Assembly (NCBI RefSeq): GCF_001577755.1
Contig: NZ_CP010776.1
Coordinates: 2,604,001 to 2,668,000, forward strand
Reading direction: 5' to 3'
Length of the DNA: 64,000 bases
Source of the DNA: Rufibacter sp. DG15C
Lineage (GTDB): Bacteria; Bacteroidota; Bacteroidia; Cytophagales; Hymenobacteraceae
In this document: positions 50,302 through 58,260 of the stretch, piece after piece
Numbering within the stretch: position 1 is the first letter of the stretch
How the letters are laid out: every line of letters starts with the position of its first letter
Position numbers and translations under genes: made by a program
The notes under the pieces: generated by a model
Database searches by the model: none
Seen by the model: the letters and a program-made list of their open reading frames with translations, nothing else
What the model was told of the DNA's origin: nothing

Positions 50302-52391
50302 AGCGTTTTTGGCTTGTTTTCCTGATTATAGCCTTAAAACGGCTTCCAGTGTGGGCACAAGAAATCCCCAGGCAGGCGGTAGATGTGGAGTTGTTGGTCC
50401 AAGAACTGTTCGCCCAGCAGAATGATGAAAACACTGTAACTTATGAGGATTTATATGAGACCCTACTCCAATATTACCGGCAGCCTTTAGACCTAAACCG
50501 CGCCAGCCGGGAAGAGCTGCGCGGACTGTGGCTCTTGTCAGAAAGTCAGATATCCAGTTTACTCCAACACATAGCAGAGAACGGCAGGCTGTTGAGCTTA
50601 TATGAATTGCAGGCCATTCCGGGGTTTGACCTACTCACTATTAGAAGATTATTGCCATTTGTAACGGTTCAAGGCCAAGGGCATACAGGGCAGAGGACAT
50701 GGCGGGAAAGAATTAAACAGGCCGATAATCATTCTCTGCTGCTGCGCTATGATAGAACCTTACAGGAACAAAGAGGCTATACTGCTCCCGAAGGCCGTTC
50801 CACTACCCGTTACTTGGGTTCACCAGATAAATACTTGCTTAGGTACAGACTCAGTCAAGCAAAAGACTTCAGTTTTGGCCTCACCGCCGAGAAAGATGCC
50901 GGGGAGCAGTTTTCCTGGAGCCCTAGCCAACGCCTGTATGGGTTTGATTTCTACTCCTTCCACGCGCAGTTGTATGACAGAGGCCAGTTCAAAACCATAG
51001 CGGTCGGCGATTATCAATTGCAGTTTGGGCAGGGTCTGTTGCTTTCGAGTGGTTTGGGGGTAGGGAAGGGCTCAGAAACCATTACCACCGTGAGACGCAG
51101 TCAGGTGGGCATTCGGCCGCATACCTCGGCCATGGAAACTAATTTCTTCAGAGGAATGGCTGCCACCCACCGTTGGCGAAGACTGGAAAGCACCCTCTTT
51201 TACTCTAATAGAAAAGTGGACGCCTCTGTGTCTGAAACAGCGCAGAACGAAGAGGAGTTAATCGAAGAAATTGGCAGACTGGGCAGTATCCAGACCTCGG
51301 GCCTGTACCGCACGCCCACTGAGTTTACCAACCGCAACAGAGCCAGGGAGCAGGTGATGGGCGGCGATGTCACCTATAGAAATCTCGCGCAAACCTTAAG
51401 CATTGGTTTGACCGCCCTGACTACCCGCTACAACCTGTCCTTGCAGAAGAGGCCGGAGCCCTACAACTTGTTTACTTTTAGCGGAAGGCAGAACAGCGGG
51501 GTAGGCCTGCACTACAGCTACCTTTGGCAGAATTTCAACTTCTTCGGAGAAACAGCTAGGTCAGAAAATGGCGGATTAGGCACAGTAAATGGGATATTGG
51601 CCAGCTTGTCTGAACGCGTGGAGATGGCCTTCGTGTACCGCCATTATGCCAGGGATTTCCAGAGTCTCTATGGCAATGCCTTCGGCGAAAGCACGCGCAA
51701 CCAGAACGAGGACGGCTTTTACTCCGGCCTTAAACTGAAGTTGAGCAACCGTTGGCAGCTCACCGCCTTTTATGACCGGTTCCGGTTTCCTTGGCTACGC
51801 TACAGGGTAGAAGCGCCCTCAGATGGTGACGAGTATTTGCTGCGACTGCAGTTTGTGCCCTCCAAAACCACCCTGCTCTATGCCCAGTTTCAACAGGAAC
51901 GCAAAGCCCGCAACGAAACTGCGGAAGGAAATGCTTTGGCCCAGGTCACTGAAACGCAATCGCAGCGGCTGTTGCTCTTGCTGGATGTGAGCCCCTTGCC
52001 TTCGCTCAGGCTGAGGTCACGGGTACAGATGAGTCAGTTTCAGCAATCTGGAGAAAAGCAAAAAGGCTATCTGATGGCGCAAGACGTGACCTGGGACCGG
52101 AATAGTACTCGGCTAAGCGCCCGCTATTCCCTCTTTGACACAGACGGCTACGACGCCCGGCAATATGCCCCCGAGCAGGATGTGCTCTATGCCTTTTCTA
52201 TTCCAGTATTCACGGGCACCGGCACACACGTCTACCTATTGGCCCAGCACCAACTCAACCAGCACCTGGATGTCTGGGCCAAACTCAGCCTCACCCAATA
52301 TAGGAACCAATATACGGTGAGCTCAGGCTTGGAGGAGATTCAAGGACCCAGAAGAACCGATGTTAGGGTGCAGGTGCGGTATCGTTTTTAG
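50298..52391 (+). CDS. Outer-membrane protein with N-terminal helix-hairpin-helix domain
   Basis: 697 residues from the ATG at 50298, chosen because it overlaps the upstream stop as ATGA; an ATG five codons earlier is less likely. Signal peptide at 1-21 ending VWAQ, most of it encoded by a 38-bp repeat copy. A ComEA-like helix-hairpin-helix region is at about 55-125 (QPLDLNRASREELRGLWLL, LLSLYELQAIPGFDLLTIRRLLPFV). The rest is a large barrel (KDFSFGLTAEKDAG, YQLQFGQGLLLSSGLGVGKG) ending VRVQVRYRF with the C-terminal Phe beta-signal. Known: such HHH-barrel proteins occur across Bacteroidota with no proven role. DNA or peptidoglycan binding by the HHH part is conjecture. Confidence 0.85.
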   Translation: MKRFWLVFLIIALKRLPVWAQEIPRQAVDVELLVQELFAQQNDENTVTYEDLYETLLQYYRQPLDLNRASREELRGLWLLSESQISSLLQHIAENGRLLSLYELQAIPGFDLLTIRRLLPFVTVQGQGHTGQRTWRERIKQADNHSLLLRYDRTLQEQRGYTAPEGRSTTRYLGSPDKYLLRYRLSQAKDFSFGLTAEKDAGEQFSWSPSQRLYGFDFYSFHAQLYDRGQFKTIAVGDYQLQFGQGLLLSSGLGVGKGSETITTVRRSQVGIRPHTSAMETNFFRGMAATHRWRRLESTLFYSNRKVDASVSETAQNEEELIEEIGRLGSIQTSGLYRTPTEFTNRNRAREQVMGGDVTYRNLAQTLSIGLTALTTRYNLSLQKRPEPYNLFTFSGRQNSGVGLHYSYLWQNFNFFGETARSENGGLGTVNGILASLSERVEMAFVYRHYARDFQSLYGNAFGESTRNQNEDGFYSGLKLKLSNRWQLTAFYDRFRFPWLRYRVEAPSDGDEYLLRLQFVPSKTTLLYAQFQQERKARNETAEGNALAQVTETQSQRLLLLLDVSPLPSLRLRSRVQMSQFQQSGEKQKGYLMAQDVTWDRNSTRLSARYSLFDTDGYDARQYAPEQDVLYAFSIPVFTGTGTHVYLLAQHQLNQHLDVWAKLSLTQYRNQYTVSSGLEEIQGPRRTDVRVQVRYRF
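50304..50341. repeat. 38-bp palindromic repeat, copy 22 (inside coding sequence)
   Basis: Left arm CGTTTTTGGCTT, loop GTTTTCCTGATTAT, right arm AGCCTTAAAACG. Covers codons 3-15 of the helix-hairpin-helix protein and encodes the hydrophobic core of its signal peptide. Confidence 0.85.
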
Positions 52392-52420
52392 GCTGTTTTG
52401 GGGAAATGAGGCCAAAAACG
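52383..52420. repeat. 38-bp palindromic repeat, copy 23 (supplies stop codon)
   Basis: Left arm CGTTTTTAGGCT: its first nine bases are the final Arg, Phe and TAG codons of the upstream gene. Loop GTTTTGGGGAAATG, right arm AGGCCAAAAACG. Confidence 0.85.
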
Positions 52421-52428
52421 GAGGTAGA

Positions 52429-53982
52429 CTATTTTTCTACTCCACCTACCGGCGGCTCGGCGGTTATCTGTTGTTTAGGCAAAGGGTATGGGGGAATCTC
52501 ATAGACATAGAAAGAGTAGGGATTCATGTAATCACCCTTAAACGCTTTTAAAAACTTTACCGGCGTGGCGTGCCATTGATAGGGAATTTCAAACCTGGAG
52601 ATGAAGATGACTGGTGCCTTCTGCTGTTGCGCCATAGCGCTGGCCCAGTCAAATAAGACAAATTTGCGGGGAGCATGGCCTTCTAGGAGGTTGAGCCGGA
52701 AAAAAGTAGAGTGGTTTCCGTTGGGTAGATGCCAAAGTGGCTTGCCTAGATAGGCGGAAATAGTAGAAGCCGTGACATCATCCTCAATGGTAATGGTATA
52801 GGACGCAGGCAAGGATTGTAGAAATTCAGCCGCATCTTTTCCGGGGTAAAAAGGGTATTTACAATCCACATAAAGGGCTTTAGCGCCCCCAATGAATTGA
52901 GCCAGGGCAAAAAACAAAAATAGTTTGGGGATAAGTGAATCTACCCATTGCAGTAGTCTTTGCCCGCGAGATGGAGCAGAGGACGGTTCCTCTGGATAAA
53001 AGGTCTTGATCCAGAGGAACGCCAACGCATAGAAAAAGTAATGGGCATGATGCCGTATGGCTCCCTCAAACTTAAAGGAGAAAAATAAAAGTAGGAAGGA
53101 ATAAAGAAGCAGGAGGGGGAGCAACAGCCTCTTGTTTTTATAAAAGGCCAGCACCAGAAAAAGCAACAAGAGGAGTGATAGCGGAATCTCTGTTGAAGTT
53201 TTAAGAATAGAGGAGTTCCAGAAGGTGACATGTGATTGGGGTATCGTAAAGAATGACTGCCATATTCTGGTAGCAGACTGGAAGACGTAATACACCTTTT
53301 GAAAAGGGAAAAACTCTCTGTGCGGCTCTACCGGGCGCAACATGCTCCAGAAAGAATACAGGCAACCTAGCCCCCATAGGCCAATCCCTGCCAGTTGATG
53401 ACCCTTTGGCAACGGCATCCATTGAGGAGACTCTTTCCATAACTTAAAAGCCTCTGAAAACAGCAAGAGGCCTAAAACACCGGATATGAGAAACCCGAAG
53501 AGATTGGTTTGGGCATTGAGGACTAATAGGAAAATGTACCCATACCAATGCGTGAACCTCTTTGGGTAGAAGGTGCAAATCAAAAATAGAGTGACTAGTT
53601 CTATAGCATATAGTCGGCTAATAAGGCCGTATTCAAACAGCCCGTAATATCCAAAGCAAAAGAGTAGTTTAAACGCCCAAGAGAAGGGAGCTTTTCTTAG
53701 AAAGACAAATATAAAAGCCACAGCGCACGCCCACTGCGTTACCTTCAAGGCGTTTAAATTGTCTGTGAACCTAGTAACCACGAACAAGAGGCTGTACCAG
53801 AGGTTGGGATGGCCCTCAAACTTCTTGTTATATAGCAGGTCTGCATAAGTGTCACTGTACAAGGCCAGCAACCATGGCTCTGTCTCGTCAAACCACAACT
53901 CATGGTATTGCATGAAAAAGGCCAGCAGGCAGGCGTATAGGAGCGTGAAGACGCCCGCCAGTTTAGTATTCTTGCTAAGCAT
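52429..53982 (-). CDS. Polytopic GT-C-type membrane glycosyltransferase (putative)
   Basis: 517 residues from the ATG at 53982, 4 bp after the upstream stop; an earlier ATG at 54009 overlaps that gene. About 11 hydrophobic segments. After the first helix comes YHELWFDETEPWLLAL, an acidic loop in the place of the catalytic Asp of GT-C enzymes (ArnT/PMT type), then NKKFEGHPNLWYSLL. A soluble C-terminal domain of about 130 residues follows (TITIEDDVTASTISAYLGKP, FYVYEIPPYPLP). Inferred: transfers a sugar from a polyprenyl-phosphate donor on the periplasmic side. It forms a pair with the oxidoreductase just upstream. Confidence 0.72.
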   Translation of the reverse strand: MLSKNTKLAGVFTLLYACLLAFFMQYHELWFDETEPWLLALYSDTYADLLYNKKFEGHPNLWYSLLFVVTRFTDNLNALKVTQWACAVAFIFVFLRKAPFSWAFKLLFCFGYYGLFEYGLISRLYAIELVTLFLICTFYPKRFTHWYGYIFLLVLNAQTNLFGFLISGVLGLLLFSEAFKLWKESPQWMPLPKGHQLAGIGLWGLGCLYSFWSMLRPVEPHREFFPFQKVYYVFQSATRIWQSFFTIPQSHVTFWNSSILKTSTEIPLSLLLLLFLVLAFYKNKRLLLPLLLLYSFLLLFFSFKFEGAIRHHAHYFFYALAFLWIKTFYPEEPSSAPSRGQRLLQWVDSLIPKLFLFFALAQFIGGAKALYVDCKYPFYPGKDAAEFLQSLPASYTITIEDDVTASTISAYLGKPLWHLPNGNHSTFFRLNLLEGHAPRKFVLFDWASAMAQQQKAPVIFISRFEIPYQWHATPVKFLKAFKGDYMNPYSFYVYEIPPYPLPKQQITAEPPVGGVEK

Positions 53983-53986
53983 GCGG

Positions 53987-55567
53987 TTACTTCTCTGAAG
54001 AACCCTCATGGTACTCCTGCTCTGTGTTCACCTCCCAAAGGTTGAACTTGTCCGTGCGTCCGCTGGTAATGTTCTCCACGGCCAGCATGGCGGTAAGCAT
54101 GGAATGGTCCTGGTTGTTGTACTTGTGCATGCCGTTCCTCCCTACCAGAAACAGGTTTTCTATACCGTCTAAAAACGCCTGCACCTTTGGGAATTCTGTA
54201 TAGGAACCGAAATAAGCCGGATAAGCCTTCGGCATTTTAAAGACGGTGCTGTCTATGACCTGATCTGCGGAGATGATGCCCAACTTGTCTAGTTCGTCTA
54301 TGGCCAACTGTTTCAGCTCGGGTTCGCTCATGTGCCAAAGCGCGTCTTCGCCCTGGCAGAAATACTCCACCCCCAACCACACCGTGTCCGGGTCTCTTAC
54401 CAGGTAAGGACTCCAATTATTGAAGATCTGCAACCTGCCGGCCAGGACGTCTGGCTCTTGGATGTATATCCAGTTGTCATGGATGAGCGGGTCTTCTCCT
54501 TCCTGGATGGCCAGTTTGTGCAATAGGATACCCACCGTCAGGAAGTTCCGGTAGGGGAGGTGCTCGCTTATCTCGCGCACCTCCTGAGGGACGGCCTCGC
54601 CTAAAGCGGATACCAAGTCCCTAATAGGCATTGTGGAGATGACATACTCCGGGGAAAGAGTGTAATCCTGTTTGATCTCTGAATTATGAATGGTCACCGA
54701 GGTGATTCTATTGCCTGTCAGCTCCAAACCCACCACTTTCTGGTGCAGATGCACCTCGCCGCCTTTCTCTCTCACTTTGCGGGTTACCACCTCCCATAAA
54801 TGCCCAGGGCCCAGTTTGGGGTATAGGAACTGCTCAATAAGGGAGGTTTGAGTGTCCTTCTGGGTGAAATCCCCTTTGGGAGTGAAGAACTGCTGCCGCA
54901 GAAAGTGTTTGACCGCTTCGGTGATGGACAAGGCTTTGATGCGCTGGGCACCCCATTCAGCGCTTATCTGTTGGCAGGGCACGCCCCAGACCTTCTCAGT
55001 ATAGGACTTGAAAAAAGTCTTGTAGAGGTGCTTGCCAAACCTATTGATGAAGAAGTCCTCCAGGTTGCGCTCCTTCTTTAACGGGAAGACTACTTGTTTA
55101 AAATAACTGAATCCGGCCTTGGCCGACCAGACCCAGCCCAACTGTGAGAGAGTGGCAAGCGAAAAGGAAAGAGGGTAGTCAAAGAACTGCCTTCTAAAGA
55201 AGATGCGGGATTTGCGTTGGCGCAGCAACATTACATCTTGTGGCGCATCACCTGTTGTAGCGGTAACTACCGGAATTTCCCTGGATTTGCCCTGATACGC
55301 GAGAGATCCTATGGACTGTCCAGGCTCCAGATGCAGAGGCAAGATGGACAGCCACCAATCCATGACCCGGTCAGACTTAGAGAAAAAGCGGTGGCCTCCA
55401 ATGTCCATGCGGTTGCCTTTGTACTCAATGGTGGCAGAAATACCACCCACCCGCTCCGTTGCTTCCACCACCACCGGATGCACCGTGGTGTGCTCAAGGA
55501 ATTCAAACGCAGCCGTAAGCCCGGCAGGGCCAGCCCCAATAATCAAGGCTGTCGGTTTTGAGGACAT
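53987..55567 (-). CDS. NAD(P)/FAD-dependent oxidoreductase, amine-oxidase/UGM-like
   Basis: 526 residues from the ATG at 55567. FAD motif [19 protein letters not shown] at the N-terminus followed by [34 protein letters not shown], the usual signature of this group. [25 protein letters not shown] and the C-terminal [28 protein letters not shown] resemble UDP-galactopyranose-mutase and protoporphyrinogen-oxidase relatives found in polysaccharide loci. The exact sugar substrate is unknown. No signal peptide, so it acts in the cytoplasm. First gene of a two-gene minus-strand operon with the GT-C protein. Confidence 0.82.
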   Translation of the reverse strand: MSSKPTALIIGAGPAGLTAAFEFLEHTTVHPVVVEATERVGGISATIEYKGNRMDIGGHRFFSKSDRVMDWWLSILPLHLEPGQSIGSLAYQGKSREIPVVTATTGDAPQDVMLLRQRKSRIFFRRQFFDYPLSFSLATLSQLGWVWSAKAGFSYFKQVVFPLKKERNLEDFFINRFGKHLYKTFFKSYTEKVWGVPCQQISAEWGAQRIKALSITEAVKHFLRQQFFTPKGDFTQKDTQTSLIEQFLYPKLGPGHLWEVVTRKVREKGGEVHLHQKVVGLELTGNRITSVTIHNSEIKQDYTLSPEYVISTMPIRDLVSALGEAVPQEVREISEHLPYRNFLTVGILLHKLAIQEGEDPLIHDNWIYIQEPDVLAGRLQIFNNWSPYLVRDPDTVWLGVEYFCQGEDALWHMSEPELKQLAIDELDKLGIISADQVIDSTVFKMPKAYPAYFGSYTEFPKVQAFLDGIENLFLVGRNGMHKYNNQDHSMLTAMLAVENITSGRTDKFNLWEVNTEQEYHEGSSEK

Positions 55568-55770
55568 AGGGTCAGGGAAAGTCAACTCAAAGATAATCAG
55601 TTTGCGCGTAACCTCTAGTTTTTGAAGGGGTCCAAGGCGGGACGATGCTACCTCATTGGTACTACTGGCAGCGGAAAACGGAAGAATGTGGACTGCCTTG
55701 CCTCTACAGAAATTGTTTAATAACCTTAAAACATGAGGATAGGTTCTTCGCCGCTTGCTTGGCAGTCCTT

Positions 55771-55808
55771 CATTTTTGGCTTATTTCCTGGGAAACAGGC
55801 CAAAAACG
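55771..55808. repeat. 38-bp palindromic repeat, copy 24 (divergent intergenic)
   Basis: Left arm CATTTTTGGCTT, loop ATTTCCTGGGAAAC, right arm AGGCCAAAAACG. The only copy between divergent genes, 8 bp before the GTG used as start for the next gene. Confidence 0.87.
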
Positions 55809-55816
55809 AAATATAG

Positions 55817-56320
55817 GTGAAGCATTATCCATTGGCAGTGATTTTGTACCTTGCTTCCTGTGGGCTTGGTACTGATGTACAGCCAAGTCTAGTGCAATTG
55901 TTACAAATGAAGGACAGAGAAAGGAAACCATATCTTGTTGAATTCCCGGTAATAGGTGAGCCGAGTGTTGGTTTCATTTCTATTGCAGAGAAGGCCGGTG
56001 TGCTCCCTTTTGATTGTAAGCGCGTATTCTGGATCTATAATACACCAGAGAGCATCTTACGCGGCAGGCATGCGCACTATGCCACAGAACAGATCATCAT
56101 TGCCGTAACCGGCCGAATTCTGGTGACCACAGAGCTTGCCAGTGGTGAAATACAGGTGTTTGTGTTGGAGAGTCCTCAATCAGGCGTCTACGTACCACCT
56201 AATGTGTGGCATACCATGCAGTACTCATCCAACGCCATCCAACTGGTATTGGCGTCTACGGCATTTGAAGAGGCAGATTACATTAGGGACTATGCAATGT
56301 TTAAGCAGGTATGGAATTAG
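55817..56320 (+). CDS. TDP-sugar 3,4-ketoisomerase-like cupin (FdtA/QdtA/WxcM family)
   Basis: 167 residues from a GTG at 55817; the start is uncertain. Family alignment suggests the protein begins near a GTG at 55892 or ATG at 55907, because the core opens LVQLLQMKDRERKPYLVEFP. The cupin fold shows GVLPFDCKRVFWIYNTPE, RGRHAHYATEQIIIAVTG (metal or substrate His pair), and SGVYVPPNVWHTMQYSSNAIQLVLAS. Known: FdtA/QdtA isomerise dTDP-4-keto-6-deoxyglucose to 3-keto sugars, which an aminotransferase then aminates. The acetyltransferase follows with a 10-bp overlap, but no aminotransferase (FdtB/QdtB) is in the window. Confidence 0.82.
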   Translation: MKHYPLAVILYLASCGLGTDVQPSLVQLLQMKDRERKPYLVEFPVIGEPSVGFISIAEKAGVLPFDCKRVFWIYNTPESILRGRHAHYATEQIIIAVTGRILVTTELASGEIQVFVLESPQSGVYVPPNVWHTMQYSSNAIQLVLASTAFEEADYIRDYAMFKQVWN

Positions 56321-57246
56321 AGGCGTTGCTCCAGGCTAGAATAGGGGAACTAGGTTTTTACAGCCCGTATAGCTTTTTGCGGGAGTTCAGCCCGGTAGAG
56401 CAGTTTCAGTTTTTTGTGAAGCCTAGCATAAACAAACTCTTATCGTTACTAAATGATTCTGTCAAAACCATTCAAGTGGACGGGAATGAATTTGTCTTTC
56501 TGTTTGAGCGACTTTCCTGGGACAGCTCTTTTTTCAATAGAAACTGCTACAAGCTCTTCACGGTGTTGTACCAACCGTGTCCGCCTGCGGCACTCATACA
56601 GGCTGCCCACCAATTCAAAATTTTCCTTTCTCTGCATGGAAATACCTACTGTTTCATAGAACTGCCTTCCGAAGACGTTTTTCTGTTGCAATGCTTAACC
56701 GCGGCGGGCATCCAATTGGTAGAAACCCGACTTCATTATCACAGACAGGATCTGGTAAACTTTTCAAATGAGCGTTTCCCGGTTAGAGTTGCCACGGCTT
56801 CGGATGGAGAAGCTTTAGCGCAATTGGCGGCCCAGCAGAGAAATCCTTTTGATAGAACCCACGCAGACATCCACTTCACCACCAAGGAGGCAGATGCTTA
56901 CCTGGTCAGGTACGCCCAGGAGGCTCTAAATGGCTTTTGTGCGGGAGTTTTGGTGCCAAGAGGATCGGCACAGCCAGTGAATGCCTTTCTGGCGTATTCT
57001 ATTTTTCAGGAAACACTGCCAGCCAAGCCCATGAAGAGATTCCATGTTGCCTTGGCCGCAGTAAGCCCCTCTTATCAAGGTGGCTTGTATAAGCTGTTGA
57101 GTGAATTAGTTTATAAAGCAAAAGCCGAGGAAGCTTTGTGTGTTACCTATACCACCCAAACCACCAACCGGGCAGCCATCAGGACATGTGAGAAGCTGGA
57201 CTTTCGCTTTGGAAGAGCCACCCATATACTTTCTTTTAGTGCTTAA
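56311..57246 (+). CDS. GNAT-family acetyltransferase, amino-sugar type
   Basis: 311 residues, starting inside the end of the ketoisomerase gene. The N-terminal half has FLFERLSWDSSFFNRNCYKLF, close to the W-D-S-x-F-F phrase of WecD/FdtC-like sugar acetyltransferases. The C-terminal half is a GNAT domain (VRVATASDGEALAQLAAQ, VALAAVSPSYQGGLYKLLSELVYKAK, NRAAIRTCEKLDFRFGRAT), with the Q/R-x-x-G acetyl-CoA loop represented by SPSYQGGLYK. Inferred: N-acetylates a dideoxy amino sugar made with the upstream ketoisomerase. Substrate unproven. Confidence 0.78.
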   Translation: MELEALLQARIGELGFYSPYSFLREFSPVEQFQFFVKPSINKLLSLLNDSVKTIQVDGNEFVFLFERLSWDSSFFNRNCYKLFTVLYQPCPPAALIQAAHQFKIFLSLHGNTYCFIELPSEDVFLLQCLTAAGIQLVETRLHYHRQDLVNFSNERFPVRVATASDGEALAQLAAQQRNPFDRTHADIHFTTKEADAYLVRYAQEALNGFCAGVLVPRGSAQPVNAFLAYSIFQETLPAKPMKRFHVALAAVSPSYQGGLYKLLSELVYKAKAEEALCVTYTTQTTNRAAIRTCEKLDFRFGRATHILSFSA

Positions 57247-57285
57247 AGGCACCCTTTACTTTTTAAGAAGATTTAAACTATTGCA

Positions 57286-58212
57286 ATGCCATTAGTATCC
57301 GTAATCATCCCTTGCTATTTTAATGAGGATAACATTCCCAGTACTTTTCTGCGGTTATTAGAGAATGAAGACCTTTTTCCGGAAGACGTAGCCTTGGAGT
57401 ATGTTTTTGTAGATGACGGATCAAAAGACAACACGTTGCAGGTTTTGATGACGCTTAAGCAGCACTATCCTGAGAAAGTGAAGGTGGTCAAGCTCGCCAA
57501 AAACGTGGGTTCTTATAATGCCGTCATTGCGGGCATGGAGTATGCCGAAGGGGATTGTTCGGCCATCATATCCGCTGACCTGCAGGACCCGCCTGCCTTG
57601 ATGGTGAGGATGTACGGCTATTGGCAGAATGGCGTGAAGCTAATCATAGGGCATAGGGAGGTTAGGGAAGACCCCATGTTGCAGCGCTTCTTTTCCTGGG
57701 GGTTCCATAAGGTCATGCGTAAAATAGCCTTTGATAAACTGCCCGCTGGAGGGTTTGACTTTGTATTTTTTGATAGGAGAATACGGGAGGAGATTCTGAA
57801 AATAAAAGATCCTAACAGCAATGTCATGTACCTTATGGCGTGGCTGGGCTTTGATTATGTCACCATTCCCTATAAAAGAGAAAAGCGTGAAATAGGTACC
57901 TCCAAATGGACCTTCAGTAAAAAGCTGAAGCTGTTTCTAGACTCCGTATTGGCTTTTTCTTTTTACCCCATTAGGGCCATTTCTGTAACAGGTATGGTGT
58001 TAGGGTCCATTGCCTTTCTATATGGAGTTTTCGTCTTGTTTGCTAAAGCAACAGGGCAAGTAGCCGTAGAGGGATGGACGGCCTTGATGGTAGTTTTGTT
58101 GTTTGTCTCCTCTTTTCAGATGATTGCCTTGGGTGTGATTGGGGAATACGTTTGGCGAGCGCTGGATGCCTCCAGGAAAAGGCCGCTGTACATTGTAGAA
58201 AGCGTACACTAA
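57286..58212 (+). CDS. Family 2 glycosyltransferase, GtrB/DPM1-like
   Basis: 308 residues. GT-A domain with VSVIIPCYFNEDNI at the start, VFVDDGSKDNTLQVL, LAKNVGSYNAVIAGMEYAEGD and the catalytic ADLQDPPALM. Two C-terminal membrane helices at about 230-255 and 265-290. The KREKREIGTSKWTFSKKLKLFLDS stretch is typical of polyprenyl-phosphate glycosyltransferases such as GtrB and ArnC. Function (inferred): loads a sugar onto undecaprenyl phosphate on the cytoplasmic face, giving the donor used by GT-C proteins like the one at 52429-53982. 39 bp after the GNAT gene; likely one operon. Confidence 0.88.
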   Translation: MPLVSVIIPCYFNEDNIPSTFLRLLENEDLFPEDVALEYVFVDDGSKDNTLQVLMTLKQHYPEKVKVVKLAKNVGSYNAVIAGMEYAEGDCSAIISADLQDPPALMVRMYGYWQNGVKLIIGHREVREDPMLQRFFSWGFHKVMRKIAFDKLPAGGFDFVFFDRRIREEILKIKDPNSNVMYLMAWLGFDYVTIPYKREKREIGTSKWTFSKKLKLFLDSVLAFSFYPIRAISVTGMVLGSIAFLYGVFVLFAKATGQVAVEGWTALMVVLLFVSSFQMIALGVIGEYVWRALDASRKRPLYIVESVH

Positions 58213-58260
58213 ACCTTCCAGATATCCTTTGACTTTACAGTTGCCCTTAAGGTTTACTTG

